This document shows, one piece after another, positions 57,063 to 64,000 of a DNA stretch of 64,000 nucleotides. The position numbers and the translations under genes are program-made. Below the pieces are notes generated by a model that saw nothing but the letters and a program-made list of their open reading frames with translations, searched no databases and had not been told where the DNA came from. Source of the stretch: Cognatiyoonia koreensis (GTDB lineage Bacteria; Pseudomonadota; Alphaproteobacteria; Rhodobacterales; Rhodobacteraceae); NCBI RefSeq assembly GCF_900109295.1, contig NZ_FOIZ01000001.1:1178001-1242000 (forward strand), written 5' to 3'. Within the stretch, counting starts at the first letter, position 1. Every line of letters begins with the position of its first letter.

Positions 57063-57853
57063 CATCCTTCCGCGACCTTCACCGCCCCGGCGATCCCCTC
57101 CTGATGATCAACGTCTGGGACATGGGAACTGCCAAGATGATGCATAAGCTGGGTGCGCAGGCGCTTGCCACCTCTTCTGCGGCACATGCCTATACGCTGG
57201 GCTTGCCGGATGGCGGCACGCTTGATCGGGATGCAGCGCTTGCTCACGCAGAACAGATTGTCAGCGCGACGCCGCTTCCCGTACAGGGTGATTTCGAGAA
57301 CGGTTTTGGTGACGACCCCGAAACTTGCGCCGAAACCGTGCGGCTTGCTGCCGAAATCAAGCTTGCCGGTATCTGCATCGAAGACACGACCTTTCCGGAT
57401 TGCGGTTTTTACGAGTTTGATCTGGCAGTGGAACGGATCAAAGCTGCCGCTGCAGCCGCCCGCGCATTATCCGCAGACTTTGTCTTGACCGCGAGGACAG
57501 ACGGAATCATGACGGGCCACTATGATACGGATGAGGCGATCAGGCGTTTGCAGGCATTTTCCGACGCAGGCGCAGACTGCCTTTATGCGCCGCTACCGCC
57601 CGATATGACGGCATTGAAGCGGATCGTTGAAGCGACTGACAAACCGGTCAATGCGCTTGTTGCGGGGAAGTATTGCCAGCAGGATCGTGCGGCGTTTGCC
57701 GCGGCAGGCGTTGCAAGGCTGTCGATTGGGTCATCCCTTGCACGCGTGACGCACAAAGCCATCAAGGACGCAGGTCAGGCGATGCTTGGCGGTGATTTCA
57801 CGCCCTTGAGCAATGGAGTATCAGGCGACGAGATCGACCAGTTTCTGAGTTAG
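57059..57853 (+). CDS. Isocitrate lyase/PEP mutase family enzyme
   Basis: A 264-residue TIM-barrel protein with VQGDFENGFGDDPE (metal-binding acidic residues) and GICIEDTTF, the core of the PEP mutase/ICL superfamily. The KKCGH catalytic loop of true isocitrate lyase is absent, so it is a lyase, mutase or oxaloacetate-decarboxylase-like member. It is coupled to ada by an ATGA overlap, which is not explained by function. Confidence 0.83.
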   Translation: MTSFRDLHRPGDPLLMINVWDMGTAKMMHKLGAQALATSSAAHAYTLGLPDGGTLDRDAALAHAEQIVSATPLPVQGDFENGFGDDPETCAETVRLAAEIKLAGICIEDTTFPDCGFYEFDLAVERIKAAAAAARALSADFVLTARTDGIMTGHYDTDEAIRRLQAFSDAGADCLYAPLPPDMTALKRIVEATDKPVNALVAGKYCQQDRAAFAAAGVARLSIGSSLARVTHKAIKDAGQAMLGGDFTPLSNGVSGDEIDQFLS

Positions 57854-57862
57854 AAAATTGGT

Positions 57863-57902
57863 AACGCGCGGGACGCGCATACAGGCCTCCCGCGCGTTTT
57901 GT
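57863..57902 (+). terminator. Rho-independent terminator between convergent genes
   Basis: An 11-bp G/C-rich stem (57863-57873 with 57888-57898) encloses a 14-base loop and runs into TTTTG. It ends the preceding plus-strand gene and may also serve the convergent OMP gene. Confidence 0.75.
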
Positions 57903-57904
57903 AG

Positions 57905-58531
57905 TTAGAATGTGTAGGACACGCGTGCGGCGATCGTGGTTGCATCAATGTCAGCACCGGATCCATCGAAATCATCAAACTGGTGCTGCAGCGCCTCTGC
58001 ACCGACGCGGATGCTGTCGTTGAACTGGTAATCAACGCCGACACCGGCAAACTGCCCGTCGTCGTCCGCATCCAGTGCACCGCTTGTCGTCGCTTGGGCG
58101 ATACCGGCGGTGACATATGGCAGGAAGCGTCCTGCGTCATAACCGGCCTTCACCTTGAAGCGGGCCACGCTGTCCAGATCAATGCCTGTCGCATCATCGC
58201 TGATGTCGGTGGCATCGTAATCAAGTTCGGCACCAAGAACGAAGCTGCCGAAATCGTAGTTATAACCGGCGTGAACACCGTAAAGCGCACCGTCAGGGTC
58301 AGCGTCTCCAAAGGCGTCGGAATCAAGTTGTCCCCAGCCCAATTGGCCACCGGCGTAAAAGCCGCCCCAGTCGCCGCCATAGGACACCGGTGCCGGAACA
58401 GGTGCAGGCAGCGGTGCGGGGGCGGGTTGAACCACTGGTTCGGCCAGGCCGCCCGCATTCGCTGCGCCAGCGAAACCGACCATCGCCAGCGCGGCGGCAG
58501 TCGCAGTCAGGGTTTTTGCGTGCATATTCAT
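57905..58531 (-). CDS. Outer-membrane beta-barrel protein
   Basis: A 208-residue protein with a signal peptide (residues 1-26, cleavage after ANA), a proline-rich linker (PAPAPLPAPVPAPV) and an eight-stranded-barrel-like domain starting DWGGFYAGGQLGWG and ending in the terminal Phe of RVSYTF, the classic OMP C-terminus. It resembles small porin-like surface proteins of alphaproteobacteria. The start at 58531 has GGAG six bases ahead. Confidence 0.87.
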   Translation of the reverse strand: MNMHAKTLTATAAALAMVGFAGAANAGGLAEPVVQPAPAPLPAPVPAPVSYGGDWGGFYAGGQLGWGQLDSDAFGDADPDGALYGVHAGYNYDFGSFVLGAELDYDATDISDDATGIDLDSVARFKVKAGYDAGRFLPYVTAGIAQATTSGALDADDDGQFAGVGVDYQFNDSIRVGAEALQHQFDDFDGSGADIDATTIAARVSYTF

Positions 58532-58971
58532 CGTGTACTCCAAGGTTGATGGTTGCATCGGATCTGACATATGGGCTTGCCCCCTTGGGCTTCAACCGCT
58601 TCACGCAGGCGTGAACGCCTCGGGCAAAAATATGTTATGGTGCAATGGCTTGACCGGCGGAACAACGCCCAAACCGACCACAATCAGCGATGTTACGCGC
58701 AGCGTGATCTACGTCTGGCACCTGCCCGCGCATCGCGCATGACAGCCCTTGAAAACAAAACAGCCAAAACCGACTCCGCGTCGCAAACAGGCAAGACGCA
58801 AGGATGCTGCTACCGTTCACTAAAACAAATGACGGGGGTGCGATGGAAATCGACCTGATCAAGATCACGTGTGTCGACCGCACCATCGGTGCGCGCAGGG
58901 GCCGTGCTGCACGGGGACGACCACAACTGGCGTGCTGAACCCTTCACGCTTCCTATTCCCCGAGACTGACC
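58532..58971. other. 440-base intergenic region between the OMP and mttB-like genes
   Basis: No convincing coding sequence is seen. The left part should hold the OMP promoter (minus strand). The right part holds a series of hairpins just before the mttB-like start (58879-58962, listed separately). Confidence 0.6.
58879..58962 (+). promoter_or_regulatory. Structured leader of the mttB-like gene
   Basis: Three short hairpins follow one another: CGCACC/GGTGCG (58879-58893), CCGTG/CACGG (58902-58914) and GCGTG/CACGC (58930-58949). CGGGG (58912-58916) can also pair with CCCCG (58958-58962), closing a helix around the third hairpin. The start codon lacks a clear ribosome-binding site. No known riboswitch class was recognised. 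Confidence 0.4.
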
Positions 58972-60534
58972 ATGAATGACCAGACACCACCGACTCCACG
59001 CGCAGGCCGCCCCGTTCGCTCTGGCGGTCGCGCCGCGCGCACTGCAGCGCGGGCTGCCCCACTGGCAGAGGACATGCGCCCAATCCGGGCTGGCATGTCA
59101 GGCGGGCGGTACAAGCCCCTGACCGACGCCAATGTCGCCGCTATCCATGAAGCAGCGCTGACCGCCCTTGAAACGATTGGCCTTGCAGATGCCCCGTCAT
59201 CCGGCATCGCTTACATGACGAAAGCCGGGGCGGTTCTTGGCGATGACAACCGCATCCGCTTTCCGCGCGCGCTCGTCGAGGACATGCTGGCCATTGCGGC
59301 CAAGGACATCACGCTTTTCGGGCGCGACCCGAAACACGATCTGCAATTGTCCGGCAACCGCGTGCACTATGGCACCGCTGGCGCGGCTGTGCACTTGGTC
59401 GATGTGCAAGGGCGCAACTACCGCGAATGTGGGGTGCAAGACCTGCATGATGCTGCTCGCATCGTCGATCAGCTCGACAATATCCACTTTCTGCAACGCC
59501 CTATGGTCTGTCGCGATATCCCTGAAAATCGTGAGATGGATTACAACACGATCTATGCTTGCTGTGCGGGGACAAAGAAACATGTCGGCACGTCGTTCAC
59601 AGAGCCGGATTTCGTGCCCGATTGTCTGGAGATGCTGCATGTCATCGCCGGAGGAGAGGCTGCTTGGCGTGCCCGCCCATTTCTGAGCAATTCCAACTGC
59701 TTTGTTGTTCCGCCAATGAAGTTTGCCACAGAGTCCTGCCTTGTAATGGAGGCCTGCATCGCCGGAGGCATGCCAGTCTTGCTTTTGTCAGCCGGTCAAG
59801 CCGGGGCAACGGCCCCTGCCCCAATCGCCGGAGCAATCGTCCAGGCCGTGGCGGAATGTCTGGCCGGTGTGGTTTATGTCAACAGTATCGCCCCCGGTCA
59901 CACGGCGATTTTCGGCACGTGGCCATTTGTATCCGACTTGCGTACTGGGGCCATGTCAGGCGGATCAGGCGAACAGGCGCTGCTGACGGCAGGATGCGCG
60001 CAAATGCACAAGTTTTACGGGCTACCAGGCGGTGCCGCCGCTGGAATTGCGGATGCCAAGCTGCCTGATATGCAAGCCGGATGGGAACAGATGTGTTCGA
60101 ACGTGATGGCGGGCCTTTCGGGTTTGAATATGGTTTACGAAGCGGCGGGGATGCATGCCTCGCTTTTGGGGTTCTGCTTGGAAAGCCTGATCCTTGGCGA
60201 TGACCTTTTGGGTCAAGCGATGCGATGCGTGCGCGGCATCGAGGTCAACGAGGAAACGTTGGGTCTTGAGACGATGAAGTCTGTCTGCATGGGCGGGCCG
60301 GGTCACTATCTTGGCTCGGACCAAACGCTGGCGCTGATGCAGACAGAGTATGTCTATCCCGAAACCGCCGATCGGTCTTCGCCAAAGGAATGGGAAGAAA
60401 AAGGCAAGCCTGACCTGATCGCACAAGCGATATCGAAGAAGGAACAGATCTTGTCACAGGTATCAGCCGCCCGCTTCGATCCGGAAACCGATGCGGTCTT
60501 GCGGAAGCGGTTCAATATCCACCTTGCCACCTGA
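58972..60534 (+). CDS. MttB-family corrinoid methyltransferase, non-pyrrolysine
   Basis: A 520-residue member of the trimethylamine methyltransferase superfamily with an uninterrupted frame, so there is no amber-encoded pyrrolysine; it is of the MtgB-like type that demethylates quaternary amines such as glycine betaine onto a corrinoid protein. Typical segments are VEDMLAIAAKDITLFGRDPK and GGMPVLLLSAGQAGATAP. The N-terminus is an Arg-rich extension (GRPVRSGGRAARTAARAA). The partner corrinoid protein is not in this window; the methyl-THF methyltransferase and activator are, at distant loci. Confidence 0.87.
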   Translation: MNDQTPPTPRAGRPVRSGGRAARTAARAAPLAEDMRPIRAGMSGGRYKPLTDANVAAIHEAALTALETIGLADAPSSGIAYMTKAGAVLGDDNRIRFPRALVEDMLAIAAKDITLFGRDPKHDLQLSGNRVHYGTAGAAVHLVDVQGRNYRECGVQDLHDAARIVDQLDNIHFLQRPMVCRDIPENREMDYNTIYACCAGTKKHVGTSFTEPDFVPDCLEMLHVIAGGEAAWRARPFLSNSNCFVVPPMKFATESCLVMEACIAGGMPVLLLSAGQAGATAPAPIAGAIVQAVAECLAGVVYVNSIAPGHTAIFGTWPFVSDLRTGAMSGGSGEQALLTAGCAQMHKFYGLPGGAAAGIADAKLPDMQAGWEQMCSNVMAGLSGLNMVYEAAGMHASLLGFCLESLILGDDLLGQAMRCVRGIEVNEETLGLETMKSVCMGGPGHYLGSDQTLALMQTEYVYPETADRSSPKEWEEKGKPDLIAQAISKKEQILSQVSAARFDPETDAVLRKRFNIHLAT

Positions 60535-60554
60535 CGATGTGATCCGTTTGGGCA

Positions 60555-61667
60555 TTATCCGCCGACAACTTGTGCCAGCTTGCCAGGTACGGACTTTGTC
60601 CCACCCGATACGGCCGCCCGGACACCTGTAGTGCCCGGGCATGACGTCGGCAGACCGCGCGCCACACGAACTGCCAAATAACCGAAGGCCTGCGCTTCCA
60701 ACATATCCCCGTCAAGATTTGCATCCTCAACAGGACGCACGGGCATATCAAGCGTTGCGGACAGCATCTGCATCATGGTGGGATTCTTGCGCCCGCCGCC
60801 TGCAACCCAAACGGTAGCTGGCGGAATTGGACAATGCTGCATGGCGTCACTCACGCTCATCGCAACGGCGGCCGTGAGCGTCGCTGCGGCGTCAGCATCA
60901 GACAAATCCGATACAGCGCGCGACAGATGCGCAAAATAGTCTCGATCCAACGACTTCGGTGGCATGCGATAGAAGAACGGATCAGCAAGGAAATCCCTGA
61001 GGATCGATTCATCCGCACTGCCGCGCGCCGCAAGCGCGCCTTCCCTGTCACAGTCCTGCCCCAGACGGTTCTGCATTAGATCGTTGAGCGGTGCATTCGC
61101 GGGCCCTGTGTCAAACGCCAACAGGGCACCGTCCTGTTCAGGGCGCGCGCAGCGTGGATCGATCCATGTGATATTGGCGACACCACCAAGGTTCAGAAAC
61201 GCAACCGGTGCATCCGCTTTCATCCATTTGGCCAGTGCAAAGTGATAGAACGGTGCAAGCGGCGCACCCTGCCCGCCCAGCTGCACGTCTGCGCTTCGAA
61301 AGTCCCAGATCACAGGCGTCTGCAAAATCTCTGCCAGAACTTGCCCGTCGCCGATCTGGTGCGTGCCGCGACCGCCCGGATCATGTGCGACCGTCTGACC
61401 GTGAAACCCGATCAGATCGGATGGTTCCATGCGATTCAGCAGTTGCGCGTGCGCTGTTTCGACGATTTCAGCTGCCTCCGGTAGATCGCCCCATTGTCCG
61501 AAACCGGCCCGGATCACGTCGCGTTCTGTATCACTGTAGGGGCGATAATCGGATGCACCAAAGCTTTCGATCGTGACTCCATTGGTGACGATGATTGCCG
61601 CATCCACACCGTCAAGTGATGTGCCCGACATCGTCCCCAATGCCCGCACCGGCCCTGTTATTTTCAT
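60555..61667 (-). CDS. anmK: Anhydro-N-acetylmuramic acid kinase
   Basis: A 370-residue AnmK that opens and phosphorylates 1,6-anhydro-MurNAc from peptidoglycan turnover. The N-terminal [15 protein letters not shown], the GHGQT-type [11 protein letters not shown] motif and [14 protein letters not shown] are visible. The start at 61667 is [11 protein letters not shown]. It is divergent from tyrS, the usual neighbour in Rhodobacteraceae. Confidence 0.95.
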   Translation of the reverse strand: MKITGPVRALGTMSGTSLDGVDAAIIVTNGVTIESFGASDYRPYSDTERDVIRAGFGQWGDLPEAAEIVETAHAQLLNRMEPSDLIGFHGQTVAHDPGGRGTHQIGDGQVLAEILQTPVIWDFRSADVQLGGQGAPLAPFYHFALAKWMKADAPVAFLNLGGVANITWIDPRCARPEQDGALLAFDTGPANAPLNDLMQNRLGQDCDREGALAARGSADESILRDFLADPFFYRMPPKSLDRDYFAHLSRAVSDLSDADAAATLTAAVAMSVSDAMQHCPIPPATVWVAGGGRKNPTMMQMLSATLDMPVRPVEDANLDGDMLEAQAFGYLAVRVARGLPTSCPGTTGVRAAVSGGTKSVPGKLAQVVGG

Positions 61668-61729
61668 ACTCTTTCCCTTCTCAAGCGGGGTGCGTATAGA
61701 GTGCATCGACACGTGCCGAGGAACAAGAC

Positions 61730-62980
61730 ATGACCTATCACCCGAAGTCCGAATTTATCGATGTGATGATGCAACGCGGCTTTCTGGCCGATTGCACAGA
61801 CTATCAGGGGCTTGATGATGCGCTGTCCCGTGGCGTTGTTCCGGCCTACATCGGCTTTGATGCGACAGCGACGTCGCTCCATGTGGGTTCACTGATCCAG
61901 ATCATGATGTTGCGCTGGTTACAAAAGACCGGACACAAGCCGATCACACTGATGGGTGGCGGGACGACAAAAGTCGGCGATCCGTCCTTTCGGGCGGATG
62001 AACGTCCGCTTCTTGACGCGGCCCAGATTGACGCCAACATCGCAGGGATCAAAAAGGTCTTTGCGTCCTACCTGACCTATGGCGATGGCGCGACAGATGC
62101 GACGATGGTCAACAACGCGGAATGGCTCGACGGGCTCAACTACCTCGACTTTCTGCGCGATATCGGGCGGCATTTTTCGATCAACCGGATGTTGTCGTTC
62201 GAAAGCGTGAAGTCGCGACTGGATCGCGAGCAATCGCTGTCGTTTCTTGAATTCAACTACATGATTCTCCAGGCCTATGACTTTCTCGAGTTAAATCGGC
62301 GATATGGCTGCCTGTTGCAGATGGGGGGAACGGACCAGTGGGGCAATATTGTCAACGGTATCGATCTGACCCGCCGCGTGCTGGATCAGGAAATCTACGG
62401 GCTGACTTCGCCGCTTTTGACCACGTCAGATGGCAAGAAGATGGGCAAGTCACAATCAGGTGCCGTCTGGCTGAATGCGGACATGTGCAGCGCGTATGAA
62501 TTCTGGCAATTCTGGCGTAACACAACCGACGCCGATACCGGCCGGTTCCTCAAGCTCTACACCGAGCTGCCGGTTGAAGAATGCGATCGTCTTGGCGCGC
62601 TGGAGGGGTCTGAAATCAACGAAGCGAAGATCATTTTGGCAAATGAAGTCACAGGGTTGCTGCACGGAGTTGAAGCGGCGAAAGCGGCGGAGACCACGGC
62701 CCGCGAGGTTTTCGAGAAAGGTGGCATAGGTGACGACTTGCCAACTTTGAGCCTTTCGCCAGCCGACCTTGGTGATGGCATGTCTATCGTGCAATTGATC
62801 GTTAAATCCGGCCTTGCCAACAGTGGCAAGGAAGCCAAGCGTCTGATTGCGGAAAACGGTGCCAAGCTGAATGACGAGGCGCTTTCTGACGCAGGTATGA
62901 TGGTCGATGCCGCAATGCTGGCAGAGCCGATCAAGCTGAGTGCGGGCAAGAAACGACATGCATTGGTGCGCCTGGATTAA
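61730..62980 (+). CDS. tyrS: Tyrosyl-tRNA synthetase
   Basis: A 416-residue class I synthetase: the HIGH motif appears as HVGSL, the tyrosine site as YMILQAYDF and [13 protein letters not shown] as KKMGKS, and an S4 RNA-binding domain closes the protein ([18 protein letters not shown]). It starts 62 bases from the divergent anmK start. Confidence 0.96.
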   Translation: MTYHPKSEFIDVMMQRGFLADCTDYQGLDDALSRGVVPAYIGFDATATSLHVGSLIQIMMLRWLQKTGHKPITLMGGGTTKVGDPSFRADERPLLDAAQIDANIAGIKKVFASYLTYGDGATDATMVNNAEWLDGLNYLDFLRDIGRHFSINRMLSFESVKSRLDREQSLSFLEFNYMILQAYDFLELNRRYGCLLQMGGTDQWGNIVNGIDLTRRVLDQEIYGLTSPLLTTSDGKKMGKSQSGAVWLNADMCSAYEFWQFWRNTTDADTGRFLKLYTELPVEECDRLGALEGSEINEAKIILANEVTGLLHGVEAAKAAETTAREVFEKGGIGDDLPTLSLSPADLGDGMSIVQLIVKSGLANSGKEAKRLIAENGAKLNDEALSDAGMMVDAAMLAEPIKLSAGKKRHALVRLD

Positions 62981-63028
62981 GCCGACTTATTAACCTTGAA
63001 TTAGCAAGCCGGCAAATAGCCTGCCATC

Positions 63029-63892
63029 ATGCTAATGCGTCCTTCCGTAATTTGCGATAATCGCGCTGTACCCTTGTGGCAATCACATGTTTTTGCGACT
63101 GCCCTGCGCCACCTAGGAACGGACGCTGCGGTTGAGCCAATGGGCGCAGCAGGAGAGGTGTTGATCATCAGGCGCAAATTTGGTCCGTTCGGCCCTTTCG
63201 GTTTTGCGTCACGCGGGCCTGTCTGGGCGAGTGACAGCACCGAAAAAGAACGGATCGCCGCTTTGCGTGATATCCGACTGCACATCATGAATGCACAGAA
63301 CACCGGTCGGCAGGTGTTGCGAAGCGCTGGATTCCGTCAAATGATGGCATCTGCCGAGATTGCAATTCTAGGAACTCATGGTGATCTTGACGAGCAACTG
63401 GCGCAATGTAGCGGCAAATGGCGTAACGCATATCGCAAGGGCGTCCGTAGCGATATGGACATCACGCATCGGCGTTTCTCGCCAGACAAGGATTGTTGGG
63501 TCTTTGCTGTGGATCGCGCAGCACAAAAGCAAAAGGGTTACCGCGCCTTGCCGCCAGATCTGGTTCACGCGATTGCGCAGGTTGACCCTCAGAATGTCAC
63601 CATCAGCTTGGCAAAACAGCGTGGGACGCCGATCGCTGCAATGATGTTTCTGCGGCACGGTAGTGCTGCGACCTACCATGTCGGCTGGACGTCAGACACC
63701 GGCCGCAAGGCGAATGCGCATCACGTCATGCTGATGCAGGCGGCAAAACGGTTTGCAAGGCTCGGCGTCTCGCAGATTGAACTGGGCCAGATCGATCGGC
63801 AACGTCTTCCAGGTCTTGCCCGCTTCAAACTTGGGGCCGGTGCGCAGATCACAATGACAGACGGCACGTGGATCAAGATCCCGTTCCTTTGA
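63029..63892 (+). CDS. GNAT/FemAB-like hypothetical protein
   Basis: A 287-residue protein. The C-terminal half (about residues 175-270: ISLAKQRGTPIAAMMFL then TYHVGWTSDTGRKANAHHVML) looks like the second GNAT lobe of FemAB-type acyltransferases; the N-terminal half is less clear. No signal peptide. The substrate is unknown. It follows tyrS by 48 bases. Confidence 0.68.
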   Translation: MLMRPSVICDNRAVPLWQSHVFATALRHLGTDAAVEPMGAAGEVLIIRRKFGPFGPFGFASRGPVWASDSTEKERIAALRDIRLHIMNAQNTGRQVLRSAGFRQMMASAEIAILGTHGDLDEQLAQCSGKWRNAYRKGVRSDMDITHRRFSPDKDCWVFAVDRAAQKQKGYRALPPDLVHAIAQVDPQNVTISLAKQRGTPIAAMMFLRHGSAATYHVGWTSDTGRKANAHHVMLMQAAKRFARLGVSQIELGQIDRQRLPGLARFKLGAGAQITMTDGTWIKIPFL

Positions 63893-63979
63893 TGTCGGAA
63901 TTTCGCTCTGACCACTCGTCATTTGCTGTGCCATCGTGCAAGGTCATGGCAGAACCAATAACAGTGTGAACACTTCGCC

Positions 63980-64000
63980 ATGACTGCCTTTGTCGTTTAC
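63980..64000 (+). CDS. Possible start of a gene cut by the window edge
   Basis: An ATG at 63980 opens a frame MTAFVVY to the last base. Only seven codons are visible and no clear ribosome-binding site precedes it, so this may be chance. Confidence 0.2.

Noticed and set aside
58571..58858. 95-codon open frame in the OMP-mttB gap
   Set aside because: Its composition is not protein-like, the start lies over the OMP leader, there is no ribosome-binding site and no recognisable motif.
58920..58940. Resemblance of CACAAC...TGGCGTG before the mttB-like gene to the Rhodobacterales SAM/SAH riboswitch
   Set aside because: As I recall the motif, it has a GGCTTCC segment in the loop and a downstream TTGGAGCA partner. 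Both are missing here, so I list only an unclassified structured leader.
58972..60534. Pyrrolysine-containing trimethylamine methyltransferase
   Set aside because: The frame has no internal TAG and no pyl genes are present, so it is a non-Pyl MttB-family protein.

Overview
The window looks like a chromosomal segment of an aerobic alphaproteobacterium, most likely a marine Rhodobacteraceae (Roseobacter-group) bacterium. Reasons: an alphaproteobacterial direct-repeat SOS box (GTTC-N7-GTTC) in front of recA; a CckA-type hybrid kinase; an aglR/aglEFGAK sugar locus; a zwf-pgl-pgi set; and the 'virulence factor'/MTHFR-like/methyltetrahydrofolate-methyltransferase trio, with a corrinoid-activator protein and a non-pyrrolysine MttB homologue. 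This placement is inference from gene content; no rRNA is present.

Layout. 1-5.2 kb: 5' part of recA (minus), a small sulfotransferase-like gene, glpK and glpD (minus), and a divergent glpR-like DeoR regulator with GlpR-type operators between. 5.3-7.5 kb: tungstate ABC transporter (permease, ATPase, binding protein). 7.5-9.4 kb: rlmE and a Ppx/GppA gene. 9.6-11.9 kb: one-carbon genes, ended by a bidirectional terminator. 12-22.1 kb: alpha-glucoside uptake operon aglEFGAK (minus), with aglR, a GH1 beta-glucosidase and glucokinase on the other strand and LacI-type palindromes between. 22.2-27.3 kb: cckA, an RsmB-like methyltransferase and guaB (minus). 27.4-30.2 kb: a membrane protein and the [2Fe-2S]/ASKHA corrinoid activator. 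30.2-33.7 kb: a broken GSCFA-like gene, tRNA-Gly(CCC) and a large subtilase. 33.9-38.5 kb: RidA, a thioesterase, then zwf-pgl-pgi (minus) with a palindromic operator at zwf. 38.5-41.4 kb: HNH protein, diguanylate cyclase, esterase, AlkA-like glycosylase. 41.4-47.4 kb: cobalamin genes cobK and cbiD (minus), cobA and cobB (plus), an MFS transporter and a HELMHH protein. 47.4-52.3 kb: phytoene-synthase-like gene, lipoprotein, cimA, cysS and a DUF1697 gene (minus). 52.4-57.9 kb: EamA permease, MmcQ-like protein, VOC protein and Cys-rich miniprotein facing soxR across a soxbox, aminotransferase, ada, PEP-mutase-family enzyme. 57.9-64 kb: OMP, mttB homologue, anmK, tyrS, a GNAT-like gene and the window edge.

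How the genes work together. Glucosides enter through AglEFGK, are cut by AglA and the GH1 enzyme, phosphorylated by Glk, and feed zwf-pgl. Glycerol enters through GlpK/GlpD. A corrinoid-dependent demethylation route is spread over three loci (9.6-11.9, 28.2-30.2 and 59-60.5 kb), and its cofactor supply (cobK, cbiD, cobA, cobB) is in the same window; no corrinoid-binding protein is present here.

The most novel-looking signals are: (1) a 14-codon leader ORF with four Cys codons upstream of cysS, absent from ordinary gene calls; (2) a near-perfect soxbox controlling a Cys-rich 50-residue miniprotein plus VOC protein divergent from soxR; (3) arginine-rich terminal tails shared by proteins of the scattered corrinoid system; and (4) a structured leader ahead of mttB.
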